Source: Sclerotinia nivalis (Eukaryota > Ascomycota > Leotiomycetes > Helotiales > Sclerotiniaceae). From it: a DNA stretch of 64,000 nucleotides. The stretch is from contig JAPEIS010000013.1 of NCBI GenBank assembly GCA_029531795.1, positions 2,108,001-2,172,000 of the forward strand, in the 5' to 3' direction. This document shows positions 35,485 to 47,528 of this stretch, one piece after another. The position numbers and the translations under genes are program-made. The stretch's first letter is position 1. Every line of letters starts with the position of its first letter. The notes beneath the pieces were generated by a model. The model saw only the letters and a list, made by a program, of their open reading frames with translations. It did not search any database and was not told where the DNA came from.

Positions 35485-36147
35485 ATGCGTACCTCACTCA
35501 TCACCACGAGTCTTCTCGCAGCTGCAGCGACTCAAGTTGCGGCACAATATACAAATCAATCCGCTCCATTTAACCTTGTGCTTCTCTCCTCAAATGACAC
35601 CTTGAATGGCACCACTCTCTCCCCTTGTCATGAAGGCGCTGCTATCGAAGGACTATGCCTTGGTCCTTCAATCACCAATACAAACACCACCTTTTACACC
35701 TACAATTTCAACACTTCCTCCTTCGACACTAGCTTCAATGCTACTATCGGCGAAACCGGTGTCTTAACATGGCTTCTTCAAGGTGCAAATTTCAATCTTT
35801 CCTCGCCTTTCGGACTTTCATATAGCCCCACAAGCAATGTCGCAATGCCATTGTTTACCCCTGGCACGAGCACAACCACGGTAGCGTTTGACGAGGACGA
35901 TTTGTTGAATATTCAGGGTTATCAGAATGACACAACGGTACCAATTACCTTTGGGACTCAAGCTTATTATAGGTGGTACATCTGTGAGACGTACTGGGGT
36001 TACCACTACACGACTTTGGCTTGGGTTGTTGGTGAGGCTGAGCCACAAAATCCAACTTGCGTCAAGGTTGATGTGAAGAGGGTCTTTTTAGATGACGAGG
36101 TTGAGAGTTATGAGGAATTGGATGACGGGGATTCCGATGGTTTATAA
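35485..36147 (+). CDS. Small secreted protein, function unknown
   Basis: Intronless, 220 aa. A clear signal peptide (LITTSLLAAAATQVAA, cleavage likely before QYTNQ) is followed by a Thr/Asn/Ser-rich chain with many N-glycosylation sequons (NQS, NDT, NGT, NTT, NTS, NAT, NLS). Few Cys. The C-terminal end is acidic (DDEVESYEELDDGDSDG). It resembles a widespread family of small fungal secreted proteins annotated only as a domain of unknown function (I think DUF7907, unverified). Likely exported to cell wall or medium. Upstream sequence is rich in ATTCAAAAC/AATCCATC repeats. Confidence 0.8.
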   Translation: MRTSLITTSLLAAAATQVAAQYTNQSAPFNLVLLSSNDTLNGTTLSPCHEGAAIEGLCLGPSITNTNTTFYTYNFNTSSFDTSFNATIGETGVLTWLLQGANFNLSSPFGLSYSPTSNVAMPLFTPGTSTTTVAFDEDDLLNIQGYQNDTTVPITFGTQAYYRWYICETYWGYHYTTLAWVVGEAEPQNPTCVKVDVKRVFLDDEVESYEELDDGDSDGL

Positions 36148-37089
36148 TGAGTTTTCGGGATGATTCTGTGTGCGCGTGTGTGCGTTGGCCTGTTATTTGG
36201 AAGATGGAGGAAATGAGGACATGAGAAACTAAATTGTTAATGAAGCTTTAATGACTAATGGGGGATTGGAAGATGTACGATACATCGAGTGTTATAAAAT
36301 CAGAAACGGAAACAGAATTATGACTCTATACTTCAGGAGTTCTTGTCAGTGCTATGATGATTTGCTCTCAAATTTGCTATTACGGTGTTATTCTCTTCCT
36401 TCTCCTTCTCTTGACACATATATACCTAAAGTTAAGGTCTTCTTTCTTCATCAGTTGTACGAACAATTTTTTTTACTACTCGTCTTCGTCTTTTGGACTT
36501 AGTGAATTTGTGAACTCATGGATCGACCTCAAAGTTGAATGAATCAATATCCTCTCAATATTTGTTTGTTCGTTCTAGAGCTTGACCAAATCATTTGATG
36601 TAAGCCAGAAAATAAGATTGTAGAACGTTTTTTTTTTTTTTTTTTTTAAAAAAAGTTCAGCTGTAGATTGATAAAAATTGTCATTCTCAAAATTTTGGAA
36701 TCCTTTCATGAATTCATGCACCTACTGGTGACCATGGTCATTCGAACAGTTTGAATTTTCGTGATGGGATGTTTTTAAATTGAGCTCATGGCGCTGATCA
36801 ACAATAAAGAATAATATTTCCAATGACAACTACTTATACTATATGTTTTTCTTAATACTAGAGTATGGATCCAATCAATGCTCAATGAACCATTCTCGGC
36901 GATGCCTCCGTGTTTATTTTCAGCAGCAGACAAAGGATATTTGGAAACAAAAAGTCCGTTGAATTAGTCCTTTCAACACTTTACAATTCTAACCCTTTGT
37001 TACAATAGACCGAAAAAGGAAATTTAAATTCTAGAAAGCAATGTACATCTTCAGCTTTTAGACTTCGAGACAGAAATAAATTCTCAAAC
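36148..37089. other. Intergenic region with a poly(T)/poly(A) tract
   Basis: No gene supported. A 20-base poly(T) followed by poly(A) lies at about 36,628-36,654. The rest is AT-rich and unremarkable. Confidence 0.5.
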
Positions 37090-40074
37090 ATGGCATCACC
37101 AGAATACCTTGAAACTCCGCTGCAGGAAGATGGCCAGCTGTATCACATCACTGAATATGCACGGAGATTTGGACCCAAATCTCCCCAAAACCCTAATCTT
37201 AAAAGTTGGTTAACACCTTTAGATCCTCTCTTCCCGCTAAATTGGGAAAATGAGAGGCTGGATGATAGTTATAAAGTAGTCGGAGGGTATCAGGAAAATG
37301 AGCTCTTCCTATTTACGACGAGGGAACTGAAAGATTTAGATGCGGTTTGTGATAGGCCGTTGAAGAAAAGTACTTTGGCTCCTGGGATTATACCGCTTTT
37401 GAGGAGGGATAGGTGGGAGGATAAGCCGAGTACGGCGTGGTTAAGGACGGATAGTATACCGATTGTGAGTTCTTTTTTTATGTTATGCCTCAGGAAGATT
37501 TAATGGAGATGATCTTTTTGATAAGGTGCTTTTGAATATCCTTTGCTGATTTATGTTGTGCTTTAGAGGGGTGACCCCCTTGGCGGAAAATGGCAATCGA
37601 GTAACGATCGAGTTTGGAACGTCCTCAAACCAATAGTCACACTTGCATCGAAATACATAATGTCCTCCAAAAATTTACCATGGGTATGATCTCATCTCCT
37701 CCTCAGCTAGAAATCATAGCTAATTTTAAATTACCTCTTCAAAGTTCGATGCGCTGCTCCTAGGACCCCGCCATCCCGTCATCCAAGATCGATATCCTCC
37801 CGGCACGAAAATCCAAAAAGAGTTCCATACCTTTCACCCTCGAGAGGGCCCATGGACCGCCGAACGCGAAAGGGAAGTGGCGGCTGAGAGAGATCGCGTC
37901 TTTGGTGGATTGATGCATGAGATGGATTTTATGTTTTCGTATTTCTATAGTCACCATAATGCGAGGGATAACGATCCGCCGAATCATGATCCGAATTATC
38001 CGGTGAAGAAGTGGGGGGATCCTTTGGGGGTTACGACGGTTAATGCTTGGGAGATGGTGGTTAAGAAGGTGCCGAATGCTAAGGTATGTGGTGCTCAACA
38101 TCATGTTCGCTTGTTTGGAAGTTCTTCGCGTGCCAGTCTTTGGAATGAGCTAAAATTAATTATTCCAGTGGCGAGTTCAAACGTTTATCAATGTGGAAGC
38201 TTTAGAACCCCTCTTCTTTGATTACGATGATCTTTCGGATTCTGAGGCCGCGGCTTTGAGATTTCGTTGTGCTACTACTGTAAGTTTATGTCGCGGGAGA
38301 AGCCTATCTACTTCTTTACAAACTAATGCATTGATAGATTGCGCATGAAGTCATGCATGCCATAGGCTATTACCAATCACTTCATCGTCTCGGCGTTCGT
38401 TTGTTCACCAATAATCGAGAAGGATATTATGGAGATGAACAGATGGCAGAGCTAGGCTGGAGTTGGCAATGGGCGGTAGGTTGATTCGTTATCTAATACC
38501 ATGTTCTATCCTATTCATTTAGAGGAATAGCAGAGGTGCTAACATGAGAACTTTTAACATAATAGATGCATGGAGGAATTGACAGCAAAAGACCCTCCAA
38601 TTCGCGGAGCCGCCGTATACTAACCCAATTCGCCGAACTACAATTCCCCTCTTTCACCAGCAAATCCCACGCCGCCTCGGGCCAGGCCGTTCTCATTGAT
38701 CCCCCGATACAAACCTGGAGCGATTTCCATCCCATCGGCGTTCAATTTTTAGAAGATGTACATAACCAAGACTTTTGGGATTTGATGGTTCGCAGCTTTG
38801 GGGGCCGGATTCTGCAATACCGAACCATCAAGGAAGGGACGAGGATCTTTTATCAACCAGGATCTTACAAGCCTTTTACCATTATTAAGAGAGATAGGTT
38901 GGATCCTGTTTCACATGATCCGTATGAGCATGATGAGGCGCTCATGGTGAAAACTATACTGGATGTGAAGACGCGGACGACGCATACACCGGTGGAGAAG
39001 AAACTTATGGCCTTTGTGACGAAAATAGCTGAAAGTGCGAAGACGGGGAAGGCGTTTTGGGAAAGAATGGAAGTGCAGGTTCGGACTGTGAGGGAGATTA
39101 TACAGGTATTGGTTCAGAGTAAGATGAATGATTCGAGTGGTGTTTATAAGGATTGGGGTTTGATGACTACAGCCGTGAGAGAGGTGGTGGAGTTGCTAGT
39201 TGTGGCGGCGACGAATCATGAGAGAATGGTGGGATTTGCGTTGGAGAGGCAGAAAGAACATCATGGTGTAGATGATATTGCTGCTAAGGGGGCATTGTTG
39301 GCTTGGAATAGGGGAACGCGGGGGTTTAATCGAGAGGTTCTGGAAAAGTTCGGAAAGAAATTTAAGGACGGGGAATTGGGGAGGAAGCTGAATGTTTCGT
39401 ATAACCTTCTGGAGAAATGTCAAGCGTTGCTTTTTGCTCCAAGTAAAAAGGGCGTCAAGTCAAAATATCCTAAGGAACAGAGGGAGTTTGATATGTTGTT
39501 GGAAACGGCCGAGGCCATACATACTCATGAGGATTTTGAGAGAGGGAGACAGATGTGTTCGAGATTGCTTTCAAATCGGTACATCGGGTCGTTTGTTAAG
39601 AGTGCGGCGAAATTGTTACTGGCTAGTTGTGAAGAGAGAAATGCTGGGGGTGTGGAAAAATTGACATTGCCCCTCCGACATAGATGTTGGAAATCAGCCG
39701 AGCAAGGCTTGGAAAGGCTACTTTGGTTGCAGGAGGTGGTTACTCAGATCTCGGATGGGTGGCAGGAGTCGTTCGACGAGTATATTAATTGGGGGAAGTG
39801 GCTGGTGGCGAAGTTGACTATTGTGGCGCAGGCTGTTTTGCCTGAGGGGGTTGAGTATATGGAAGACGTACAGCTAACGGGTGGCGATATGGGAGGAGAC
39901 GCAACAGTGAAAAGTAGAAAAAGGACGAGGAGTGAAATTGAAGATTTGGTTAATGATGAGATGGAGGATGTTGTTTATTCGAATCCTGAGGAGTGGCAAT
40001 CGGCGGCGAGGTTGAGACAATTTAAGAAGTGGAAGATTTTGAGAGAGAGCCCAGGTAATACGCCTCCTGAATAA
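37090..40074 (+). CDS. Uncharacterised protein with an HExxH zinc-metallopeptidase-like motif
   Basis: Exons 37090-37464, 37567-37683, 37745-38083, 38169-38279, 38338-38475 and 38566-40074 give 862 aa; all junctions keep phase. No signal peptide or membrane segment. Exon 5 starts IAHEVMHAIGYYQ (residue about 237): HEVMH fits the HExxH zinc site, and a Glu-rich 'YYGDEQMAELGWSW' follows, compatible with a gluzincin-like third ligand. The C-terminal half is helical and charged, with KSRKRTRSE near residue 800 as a possible nuclear signal. I do not recognise the family. The motif plus its Ile-Ala-lead context supports a peptidase-like fold, but chance occurrence cannot be excluded. Confidence 0.7.
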
Positions 40075-40814
40075 GGAGAAGTGAAGTCGTTTTAGATCAA
40101 TTTTAGATTAACTTCGTTCATATTTGGCATCCTAGAAAGAGCCTTGGAAATCAAGGTTTGTCACCCACATGTCTACATGCTGCGTGGCAAGCCTGTACAT
40201 AATACCTTGGAGTGCATGATGTGTTAGACTTGCTCTGTCATTTATGTAGTAATGTTAAGACAATACTATAATCCTGCAATAACTCCCAAAAGTGACGGGT
40301 ACAAGTGTTGTTCTGACCCAAAGAGGAAATGGGACTTTGATTTCTAGATCTCGTAAATTAGTGTCCTTTCCTGCCGTCGCACTTGCCTCAGCGAGAAAGA
40401 GCTTGGTTCCCCGTTGGTACATCAGTGATTTGAAAAGAGGTACTGTGGACTTCATTATTGTCAAACTTGCTCTTTCCCTAAAATGTTCCACCACCATCAT
40501 GCAATTCCCAATGAGGAAAGCATCTCTAAACAGAACATTCAATATCGCCATTCCCTCGCTCGGTGTAAACAATCAAGTATCTCATCTAAATCAGAACGGA
40601 ATAATTCTCTTTCATGATTACTGTCGTTGATCCATTATTGCTTAACATCCAATCGTCATAATCAAAACTCAAAACTCTCTCCAAACGTCAATCGCAACGA
40701 CACCTGGACACGTACAAATTTGAACCATTCGCTCTTTTGTCAGACTTCAGCAGCAGCTTCTTCATCCATTCTTCCAAACTTCTGTAGACAAAACCATCAA
40801 GAGTCTTCGCAACA
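40075..40814. other. Intergenic region, no gene seen
   Basis: Contains open stretches on both strands (40255-40630) without recognisable features. The segment nearest 40,815 is C/A-rich, like a 5' leader. Confidence 0.45.
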
Positions 40815-43292
40815 ATGGCGCTCGTCGGTTATACAGATTCGAGTGACTCGGGGGGTGACGATATGTCAGATACCACTAAACCTTCATGCCCAGCAATGGC
40901 CACGATTCCCCCGTCACCCCATACACCTAAGAAGAAATCCAAATCCAACAAGCGCAGTATTGATATATGTCCAACCGTGTGCTCCATGTCCAGACTCAAT
41001 GTGGAGGCTCTCGGACCAGCAGACAACGAATGTCGCTCCACCGGAAAGGACGCCGAAGCCCGCGACAGCCCATCTCCAACGAAAAAGAGACGGATGTCAC
41101 AGTTGAGCGAGCAATATAAAGGCTCGGAACTGCCTACTTCGTGGGATTGCAGAAATTCTCTTTTTAAAGTTGATGAGAATGAGGAAGATGGATCCTTTGA
41201 CGACGGTACCTACATGATCTGTGACAGAGTAGGGTACAGTTTGATTCAAGAGGGAAAAGATATTGAAGTAGCAGAAAAGATCTTTTTGGACTGTGTTAAA
41301 CTCTGCGAGGGTACTGAAGAAAAGAAAATGGCTCCGAAAATTGGACGAAGCGAATCAGACACGGTGGATGCCGCTTCTTTGAACAACCTCGTGGATGGAG
41401 AGGTTTGTGCAAACAAAGATACGGATGGGAAGTTCAAACTTGCTATCAGAACCGAAAATTTTGAAAAGATACGGAGCGTACAAGAAAGGAAAGACAAAGC
41501 CGAAATGGATCCCAAGCCCTCGGAGTTGTTAGACGAGGACATGGCTGAGAGCTCTGAATTTGCTTTTGGCAGCGAAAATTTGTCGAAGATGGTGCAGAGC
41601 GTGAGAGAAAGAAAGCAGAGAACTGAGATGGCTCTTAAAACCTTCGAGTTGTTGAACGATGTGGCAGAAACAAAATCTAGCAAGGAGTGGAAAGAAATGC
41701 GAAGCTTAATTGACGGCTTCAAACGTGTTATCATGCGCTTAGAACTGGAAGAAAAATTGCAAATGGCACTAGAAAGAAAGGAGGGCGCCGAGATGTACCT
41801 CAAGGAAGTGGAGTCTTTGGACGACGAGGTAGGAACAGAAGAGAAAGAAACATTATCCAGAGCTGAGATATTCAAACGTTTTATCGGTGGAAGGTTGGAA
41901 GAGGACTTGCAGATGTTGAAGGAAACACTTGAAACTAGTTTTAAGCGCTTGGAGCACTTGAACGATGAGACAGAAACATCATTTAACAAGGCTATAGAAG
42001 CACGACTAAGTGTGGACATCGCATCCAATGCTGGTTCTCTCGAGGACGATCGTGCAGTTCGTATACCTCCGGCAAATGAAGATGAAGTTGTGACTATGGA
42101 GGACATAAGAGACAAGATTCCCGAAGCTTCTACGTCGACAGCAGACCATCTCACCAATCAAGACTCCACAGTCACGCAAGCTGGATCGCTCCCGAGCAAC
42201 ACCACAGAAATTCCATTACCCAAGGACTTCAATGATGAAAATGCTATGTTGCAACAAGCATTGATTCAGTCCCACTATGACGAGCTTTTGAAGTCGAAGG
42301 GTTGCGCTTGTGTCTCCGCCTGCTCCCACAGAAATTATATTAACAAAGACACAAAGCCCGCCACCGTCGAGGACGATGAGGATATAAGCTCCGTCTTCCT
42401 TGATGTCTCCGATGCTGAAGAGGAACAAGATGTTGATGATGAGAGTTCTGATTTGTGTTTGTCAGAATTTGCTTATACCGCTGCCTACGTCAATGGCGAG
42501 GAAAAAAGCGGACTTGATGAGAAAAAGAGGGTCGAAAAAGGAGAGACAATGAGAGACGCGGATGAAGCTGCCAAATCGGTAAACCGCGTAAAAGAGGGTC
42601 TTCTAGCTGCCACTGCGGAACAATTGAAAAGAGATTTTATACAAATGTTTCAGCAGGAGTGTAGTGTATTGACAGAGGACGAAAGGGCCAATGGTGTTGA
42701 CGAGAAGTTGATTGAGGCCACTGCGACAATCGTAAAAAGGGCATTCATACACTTTAATGTAGACGCATTTAATGAAGCATTGACAGAGGCATCGGAAGAG
42801 GCACTGGCAGAGGCAGGAGCAGGAGCTTCTCGCGCTATCACTTCATCGCGTCTCAAAGACCCTGTCGGACAAAACATCTTCATGAAGTGGGAAATCGCTT
42901 ATCCACAAACTAACCTCATGCGTCCCGACGAACTCATGCGTGCCGTCAGTGTCCTTATCTCCTTCACAAGGTCCACTCCCTATGCCAGTGCTATTCTCAA
43001 AGATACGCCTGAATCTGAATACGATGCGTTGGTAGTCTACATACACTACTATTTGCAAATGTGCGCTCAGGTAAAGTGCTTGGATATTACTGAGGGCGGA
43101 GGGTGTTCTGAGCAGGATGTGAAGTGGAGGACGGACATGCCGTGTTTTATTCCTTGGTGGAGGCAGATGAGTCATGGGAGGAAAGAAGAATTTGAAGGAG
43201 AATGGAATAAGAAGGTGTTGAGTAAGAAAGTTCTGAATAGTGTGGAAGCGGATGGAGGAGCTGGAGTCGAGGAAATGAGTGGCAAGTTTTAG
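40815..43292 (+). CDS. Acidic, repeat-containing hypothetical protein
   Basis: Intronless, 825 aa, not recognised. The N-terminus is Ser/Thr/Pro/Lys-rich with a basic stretch (PKKKSKSNKRS) that may be a nuclear signal. Residues about 190-400 hold degenerate repeats of roughly 50-70 residues, each with an 'ERK.(K/G/R)AEM' helix, a 'SLDDE' or 'ELLDED' acidic link and a 'F/KRFI' helix, suggesting coiled coils. Residues about 680-825 look globular: a conserved-looking end with 'WEIAYPQTNLMRPDELMRAV', 'YYLQMCAQVKC' and 'FIPWWRQMSHGRKEEF'. A minus-strand open frame (41246-42157) is its shadow. Probably real because the frame is long and codon use resembles neighbours; function unknown. Confidence 0.7.
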   Translation: MALVGYTDSSDSGGDDMSDTTKPSCPAMATIPPSPHTPKKKSKSNKRSIDICPTVCSMSRLNVEALGPADNECRSTGKDAEARDSPSPTKKRRMSQLSEQYKGSELPTSWDCRNSLFKVDENEEDGSFDDGTYMICDRVGYSLIQEGKDIEVAEKIFLDCVKLCEGTEEKKMAPKIGRSESDTVDAASLNNLVDGEVCANKDTDGKFKLAIRTENFEKIRSVQERKDKAEMDPKPSELLDEDMAESSEFAFGSENLSKMVQSVRERKQRTEMALKTFELLNDVAETKSSKEWKEMRSLIDGFKRVIMRLELEEKLQMALERKEGAEMYLKEVESLDDEVGTEEKETLSRAEIFKRFIGGRLEEDLQMLKETLETSFKRLEHLNDETETSFNKAIEARLSVDIASNAGSLEDDRAVRIPPANEDEVVTMEDIRDKIPEASTSTADHLTNQDSTVTQAGSLPSNTTEIPLPKDFNDENAMLQQALIQSHYDELLKSKGCACVSACSHRNYINKDTKPATVEDDEDISSVFLDVSDAEEEQDVDDESSDLCLSEFAYTAAYVNGEEKSGLDEKKRVEKGETMRDADEAAKSVNRVKEGLLAATAEQLKRDFIQMFQQECSVLTEDERANGVDEKLIEATATIVKRAFIHFNVDAFNEALTEASEEALAEAGAGASRAITSSRLKDPVGQNIFMKWEIAYPQTNLMRPDELMRAVSVLISFTRSTPYASAILKDTPESEYDALVVYIHYYLQMCAQVKCLDITEGGGCSEQDVKWRTDMPCFIPWWRQMSHGRKEEFEGEWNKKVLSKKVLNSVEADGGAGVEEMSGKF

Positions 43293-44305
43293 AGTTTGTG
43301 TATAAGAGCTTCGTAAAGATGCTATTAGGATTACCGGTGATTCATTTGTGTTATCAGCTTGTATTAGAATTAGCTGGCGAGGGTCAAGTCGAGAGTTACA
43401 GTACCCTTATCAATTCAATGTTCATATCTTTTTTTGACAGCAAAATGCAAAGCGAGCTGTGGTTTGAACGCATACTTCTTGGTTCTCTTTGGAGTACTCT
43501 GCTATAGTCAAGGTTTCAGCTTTTGCATCTCAGACAGAAGAGTCGATATTCTGGTTTCCGGTCTGTTGTGAGTAGATGATGTTGCGCGTTGTTGTGAAAG
43601 TGGTGAGGTAAGAAGTGGGGCATGGTTGCGATGATGTCTGAAATTCTCCACAGTCACCTGATACGCACGTGTTCCAGTGAAGTCATCCAGAATTGTTACA
43701 TTGTAAACTTCACAACGGAGATATAGAACGCATGATGTGATCTTCGATATTAGACATAAAAGTCTGCAAATACACATATACTTCTCAAATTCCACCATCA
43801 GTTCCAATCCCTCGGAAGTCATTATCCCGATACTCATAAACTCAAATACCACATCAATTCCCAATTGCATAATTTAACACATCAAAACACCTCACACCCT
43901 CACACCCTCACACCCTCACACCCTCACACCCAAAAGCAGTCATCTATACATATAACATACATGAACAATATTGTTCTTCATGTACCCTTCAACGATAATC
44001 AACGCCAATTTCCGCACCGGCAATGGCGTACATGTCCGCATCTCCCTGTTCTTTACCCCGCATTTTGCGTTAGCAAGTCCCAAGACAGGTGTAGATTATG
44101 ATGATCATCCAAGGAAAAGCTCGAGAAGAGAAGAAAAAGTGTACAAGATGTACAAGAGAGGGGTAGTGTAACGTCGTATGATATCGTGGAGAAATAAGTT
44201 GAGAAAATGTTAAAGATGTTGTTTACCCCAGGATTCTGGGGATTTTCATCTTCTCTGAGGAATTGAGCTGCTCGTTCTTTGGTTTCTTATATTGTGAAGT
44301 CAATT
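43293..44305. other. Intergenic region with CACACCCT tandem repeat
   Basis: No gene supported on either strand. A perfect 8-bp tandem array (CACACCCT, about five copies) lies at 43,891-43,931. Confidence 0.5.
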
Positions 44306-47005
44306 ATGGGGTTTTTATCACAACGGCGAGCTCTGCTCGTGGGCTTGGCGATCCTGGTTGATAGAGGAGCTGGAAGTCAAATAGAGAGGGACTTTGATGT
44401 GTTCAAATATGTCGATCCACTTATTGGGACTGATAATGGAGGTACTCTTGATTCTGGCAAGCTGTTGAATGCAACTACATACTGATGTGACTGCAGGTCA
44501 TGTGTTTCCTGGAGCCACTTTACCCTTTGGTAAGCTCTTTTGTCTCCGAAGACCTTCATGAATTGAGCTCATTAGTTTCAAGGAATGGCAAAGGCAGTTG
44601 CAGATATAAACAATCCGGATGAAAAGCAAGGAGGCTTTGCTTCAGATAATTCTGATATCACGGGGTTTTCTCATATGCATGATTCTGGTACGGGAGGTGT
44701 GAGTAACAGCATTCATATGAAAATTTCTATACTGATTCATCTCAAAGTCACCATCGCTTGGAAATTTCCCATTATTTCCACAAACTGGATGCCCTGGGGA
44801 TATTGTGAATAATTGTTTCTTTACCAAAACCGATCGAGCATCGAGACGAATCAATGGAACTGCCGAGGCTCATCCGGGATACTTTGCAGTATCTCTGAAC
44901 ACTTCTATTCATACTGAAGCAACAGTCACAAATCATACTGCGCTGTATCGATTCACGTTTCCCTCAAACTCGACATCTAACTATTCATATTCTACCCAGC
45001 AGAATTCTCTACCGTATAGTCCTCTTATTCTAGTAGATCTAACCGATTTACCAGACTCTCGTTTGAATGGTTCGGTCCGAGTCGATCCAGATACAGGGCG
45101 ACTTTCTGGAACCGGAACTTTCAATCCTTCATTTGGAATTGGAACTTATGATTTACATTTCTGTGCTGATTTCAAAGGTGCAGAAATTCGAGACACGGGA
45201 GTCTTCATGAATAATCGTGCCGGGAGCCAACCCAAGAATTTAAGTGTCACTCCTGATGGTGTAAACTCACCTCCTCTCCCAGCCGGAGCTTGGACACAAT
45301 TCAAAGCACCCGCCAACAACCAAATCCTCGCACGAGTAGGCGTTTCATTCATTAGCATCTCAAAAGCATGCCAGAACGCTGAAACCGAAATCCCCGATTT
45401 CGATTTTGAAAAAGTTTTAAGTGCTGCAGAAGATGCGTGGAGAGAAAAACTCTCGGTTATTAGTGTTGATGCTACGGGTGTTAGTGATGAACTTCAGACT
45501 GTTTTTTGGTCTGGTGCTTATAGGGCTATGATTTCACCTCAGGATTATACTGGGGAGAACCCATTGTGGGATAGTGATGAGCCTTATTATGATTCCTATT
45601 ATTGTATTTGGGATTCGTTTAGGAGTATCCATCCGTTATTGACTTTGTTGGATCCCTATAGTCAGACGCAGATGGTGAGGAGTTTGATTGATATTTATCG
45701 TCATGAAGGTATGCTTCGAATCCATTCTGAAGATAGAATTGTCTCTGATATAATATCTTTCTAGGAAAGCTTCCGGATTGTCGAATGTCGCTATGTAAAG
45801 GATTTACTCAAGGAGGTTCGAATGCAGATATAGTTCTGGCAGATTCTTATATGAAGAATATCACACAAGATGTGGATTGGGCAACAGCTTATGAAGCAGT
45901 AGTATCTGACGCCGAAGGTACGTCAGGCCAATATAAAACTTTCATATCATACCATTAACAACACATAGATGAACCAGCAGATTGGTCCGTCGAAGGTCGC
46001 GGCGGTCTAACCAGCTGGAAAACTCTCGGTTACATCCCAACGGACGACTTTGATCCCTATGGAGTAGGACCCATGACGCGATCCATCTCCCGAACCGTAG
46101 AATACGCTTACAACGATTTCTGCATCGCCTTAATGGCCCATGGGCTCGGCAAAACCGGAGATGTGGAAAAATACATCGGACGATCTGAAAATTGGAAAAA
46201 TATGTACAAAGCCGATCAAACATCCTATGTTAACGGATCAACCGACGCACCCGATTCCATTGTCGACAGCGGATTCACCGGATTTTTACAACCCCGCTAC
46301 TTAAACGGTACATTTGGCTACCAAGACCCTTCCCTCTGTTCCCCCCTCTACAACTTCACATCCTGTTACCTCAGCCCCACTGGCCATGAAACCTACGAAG
46401 GAAGCTCCTGGATGTACACCTTCTTCGTACCCCAAGACATGGCCTCCCTCGTAACCACCCTCGGTGGCCCCTCAACCTTCGTATCTCGTCTCAGTTATCT
46501 CCATACATCCGGACTCCTCTACATCGGCGACGAACAAGCCTTCCTACCCGTCTTTCAATTCCACTACGCCGGACGACCGGGCCTCTCTGCCTATTTCTCC
46601 CATTTCTACATCCCCTCCCAATTCAACGATACTGTAGCCGGACTAGCAGGAAACGACGATTCAGGCGCCATGGGTTCATTCACCACCCTTTCCATGCTAG
46701 GATTATGGCCCATCTCAGGACAAAACGTCTATCTAATCACACCCCCCTATTTCCGCGAAATCAGCATCAGGAATGGACAAACGGGAAAAGTGGCAACGGT
46801 AAGAAATATAGGCTTTGATGCTGCGTATGCCAATCTTTATATACAGAGTGCGACATTGAATGGGGAGACCTGGACGAAGAATTGGGTGACGCATGATTTT
46901 TGGCTGGAGGGCGGAGTACTGGAGTTGGTGTTGGGGAGGAATGAAAGTGCTTGGGGGACAGGGGATCAGGATTTACCGCCCAGTGCTTCGACTAGGGAGT
47001 GGTAG
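44306..47005 (+). CDS. GH92 family exo-alpha-mannosidase, secreted
   Basis: Exons 44306-44441, 44497-44529, 44583-44698, 44748-45708, 45765-45917 and 45969-47005 give 811 aa. A signal peptide (RRALLVGLAILVDRGAGS) precedes the N-terminal beta-sandwich start FKYVDPLIGTDNGGHVFPG. GH92 hallmarks are present: GFSHMHDSGTGG, WDSFRSIHPL, HETYEGSSWMYTFFVPQD and GNDDSGAMGSF, the last two being the catalytic/calcium region. GH92 enzymes are inverting, calcium-dependent alpha-mannosidases trimming mannose from N-glycans or mannoproteins. Many sequons point to export. ATG 44306 is chosen because it starts the signal peptide. A second exon of only 33 nt is notable. Usual family length is 750-850 aa. Confidence 0.92.
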
Positions 47006-47528
47006 GAAATATGGATGGAAGGTGCATTTGATGATGATGATGATGATTGTTGAGTGAGGAGCCTGGTTTATCGAGAGGTAATCTTACTAGCTGGGTTTAC
47101 TTCAGTGCACAGGTCACTGGAATGATTACCTGGTGAAGAACGATATAAAGCGAGCTCGATCAATTTCCTTCCTCATAATTTCTCCGGTTCTTATTATTGG
47201 AGTCTAGAACTTACCTATTTCACTTGTCTGCAAATATGTTTCCTGGTCACCAACTGAGGATTTGGAAATATCTCCATACATCCTTCTTGTTTCCTGATTT
47301 ACAATATATATGGTATGTCTTGACATCCGTTCCCGAGAAGGTTCTTTGTTTGCAATCAACTTTTTACTTTTCACGATGATATTCAGACTGTAAAGAAATG
47401 TTATCTTCCTTACACGGTCAGCGGCCAAAATCTTGATACTACCAGTGCTCTCAATTTTCAAAGAACTACATATGATGTGCTTTTTTACTATTATATAGGT
47501 AATATTTATATATATACATAATATACAT
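47006..47528. other. Convergent intergenic region
   Basis: 3' ends of the mannosidase and the minus-strand nuclease gene meet here. A GATGAT trinucleotide run is at 47,031-47,047. No gene seen. Confidence 0.5.

Noticed and set aside
41246..42157. 303-codon minus-strand open frame
   Set aside because: It is the antisense shadow of the 825-aa plus-strand gene; Ser-rich composition is what the complement of Glu/Lys-rich codons gives.
43891..43931. CACACCCT array as a CRISPR or regulatory array
   Set aside because: Plain tandem repeat with no spacers, in a eukaryotic intergenic region.
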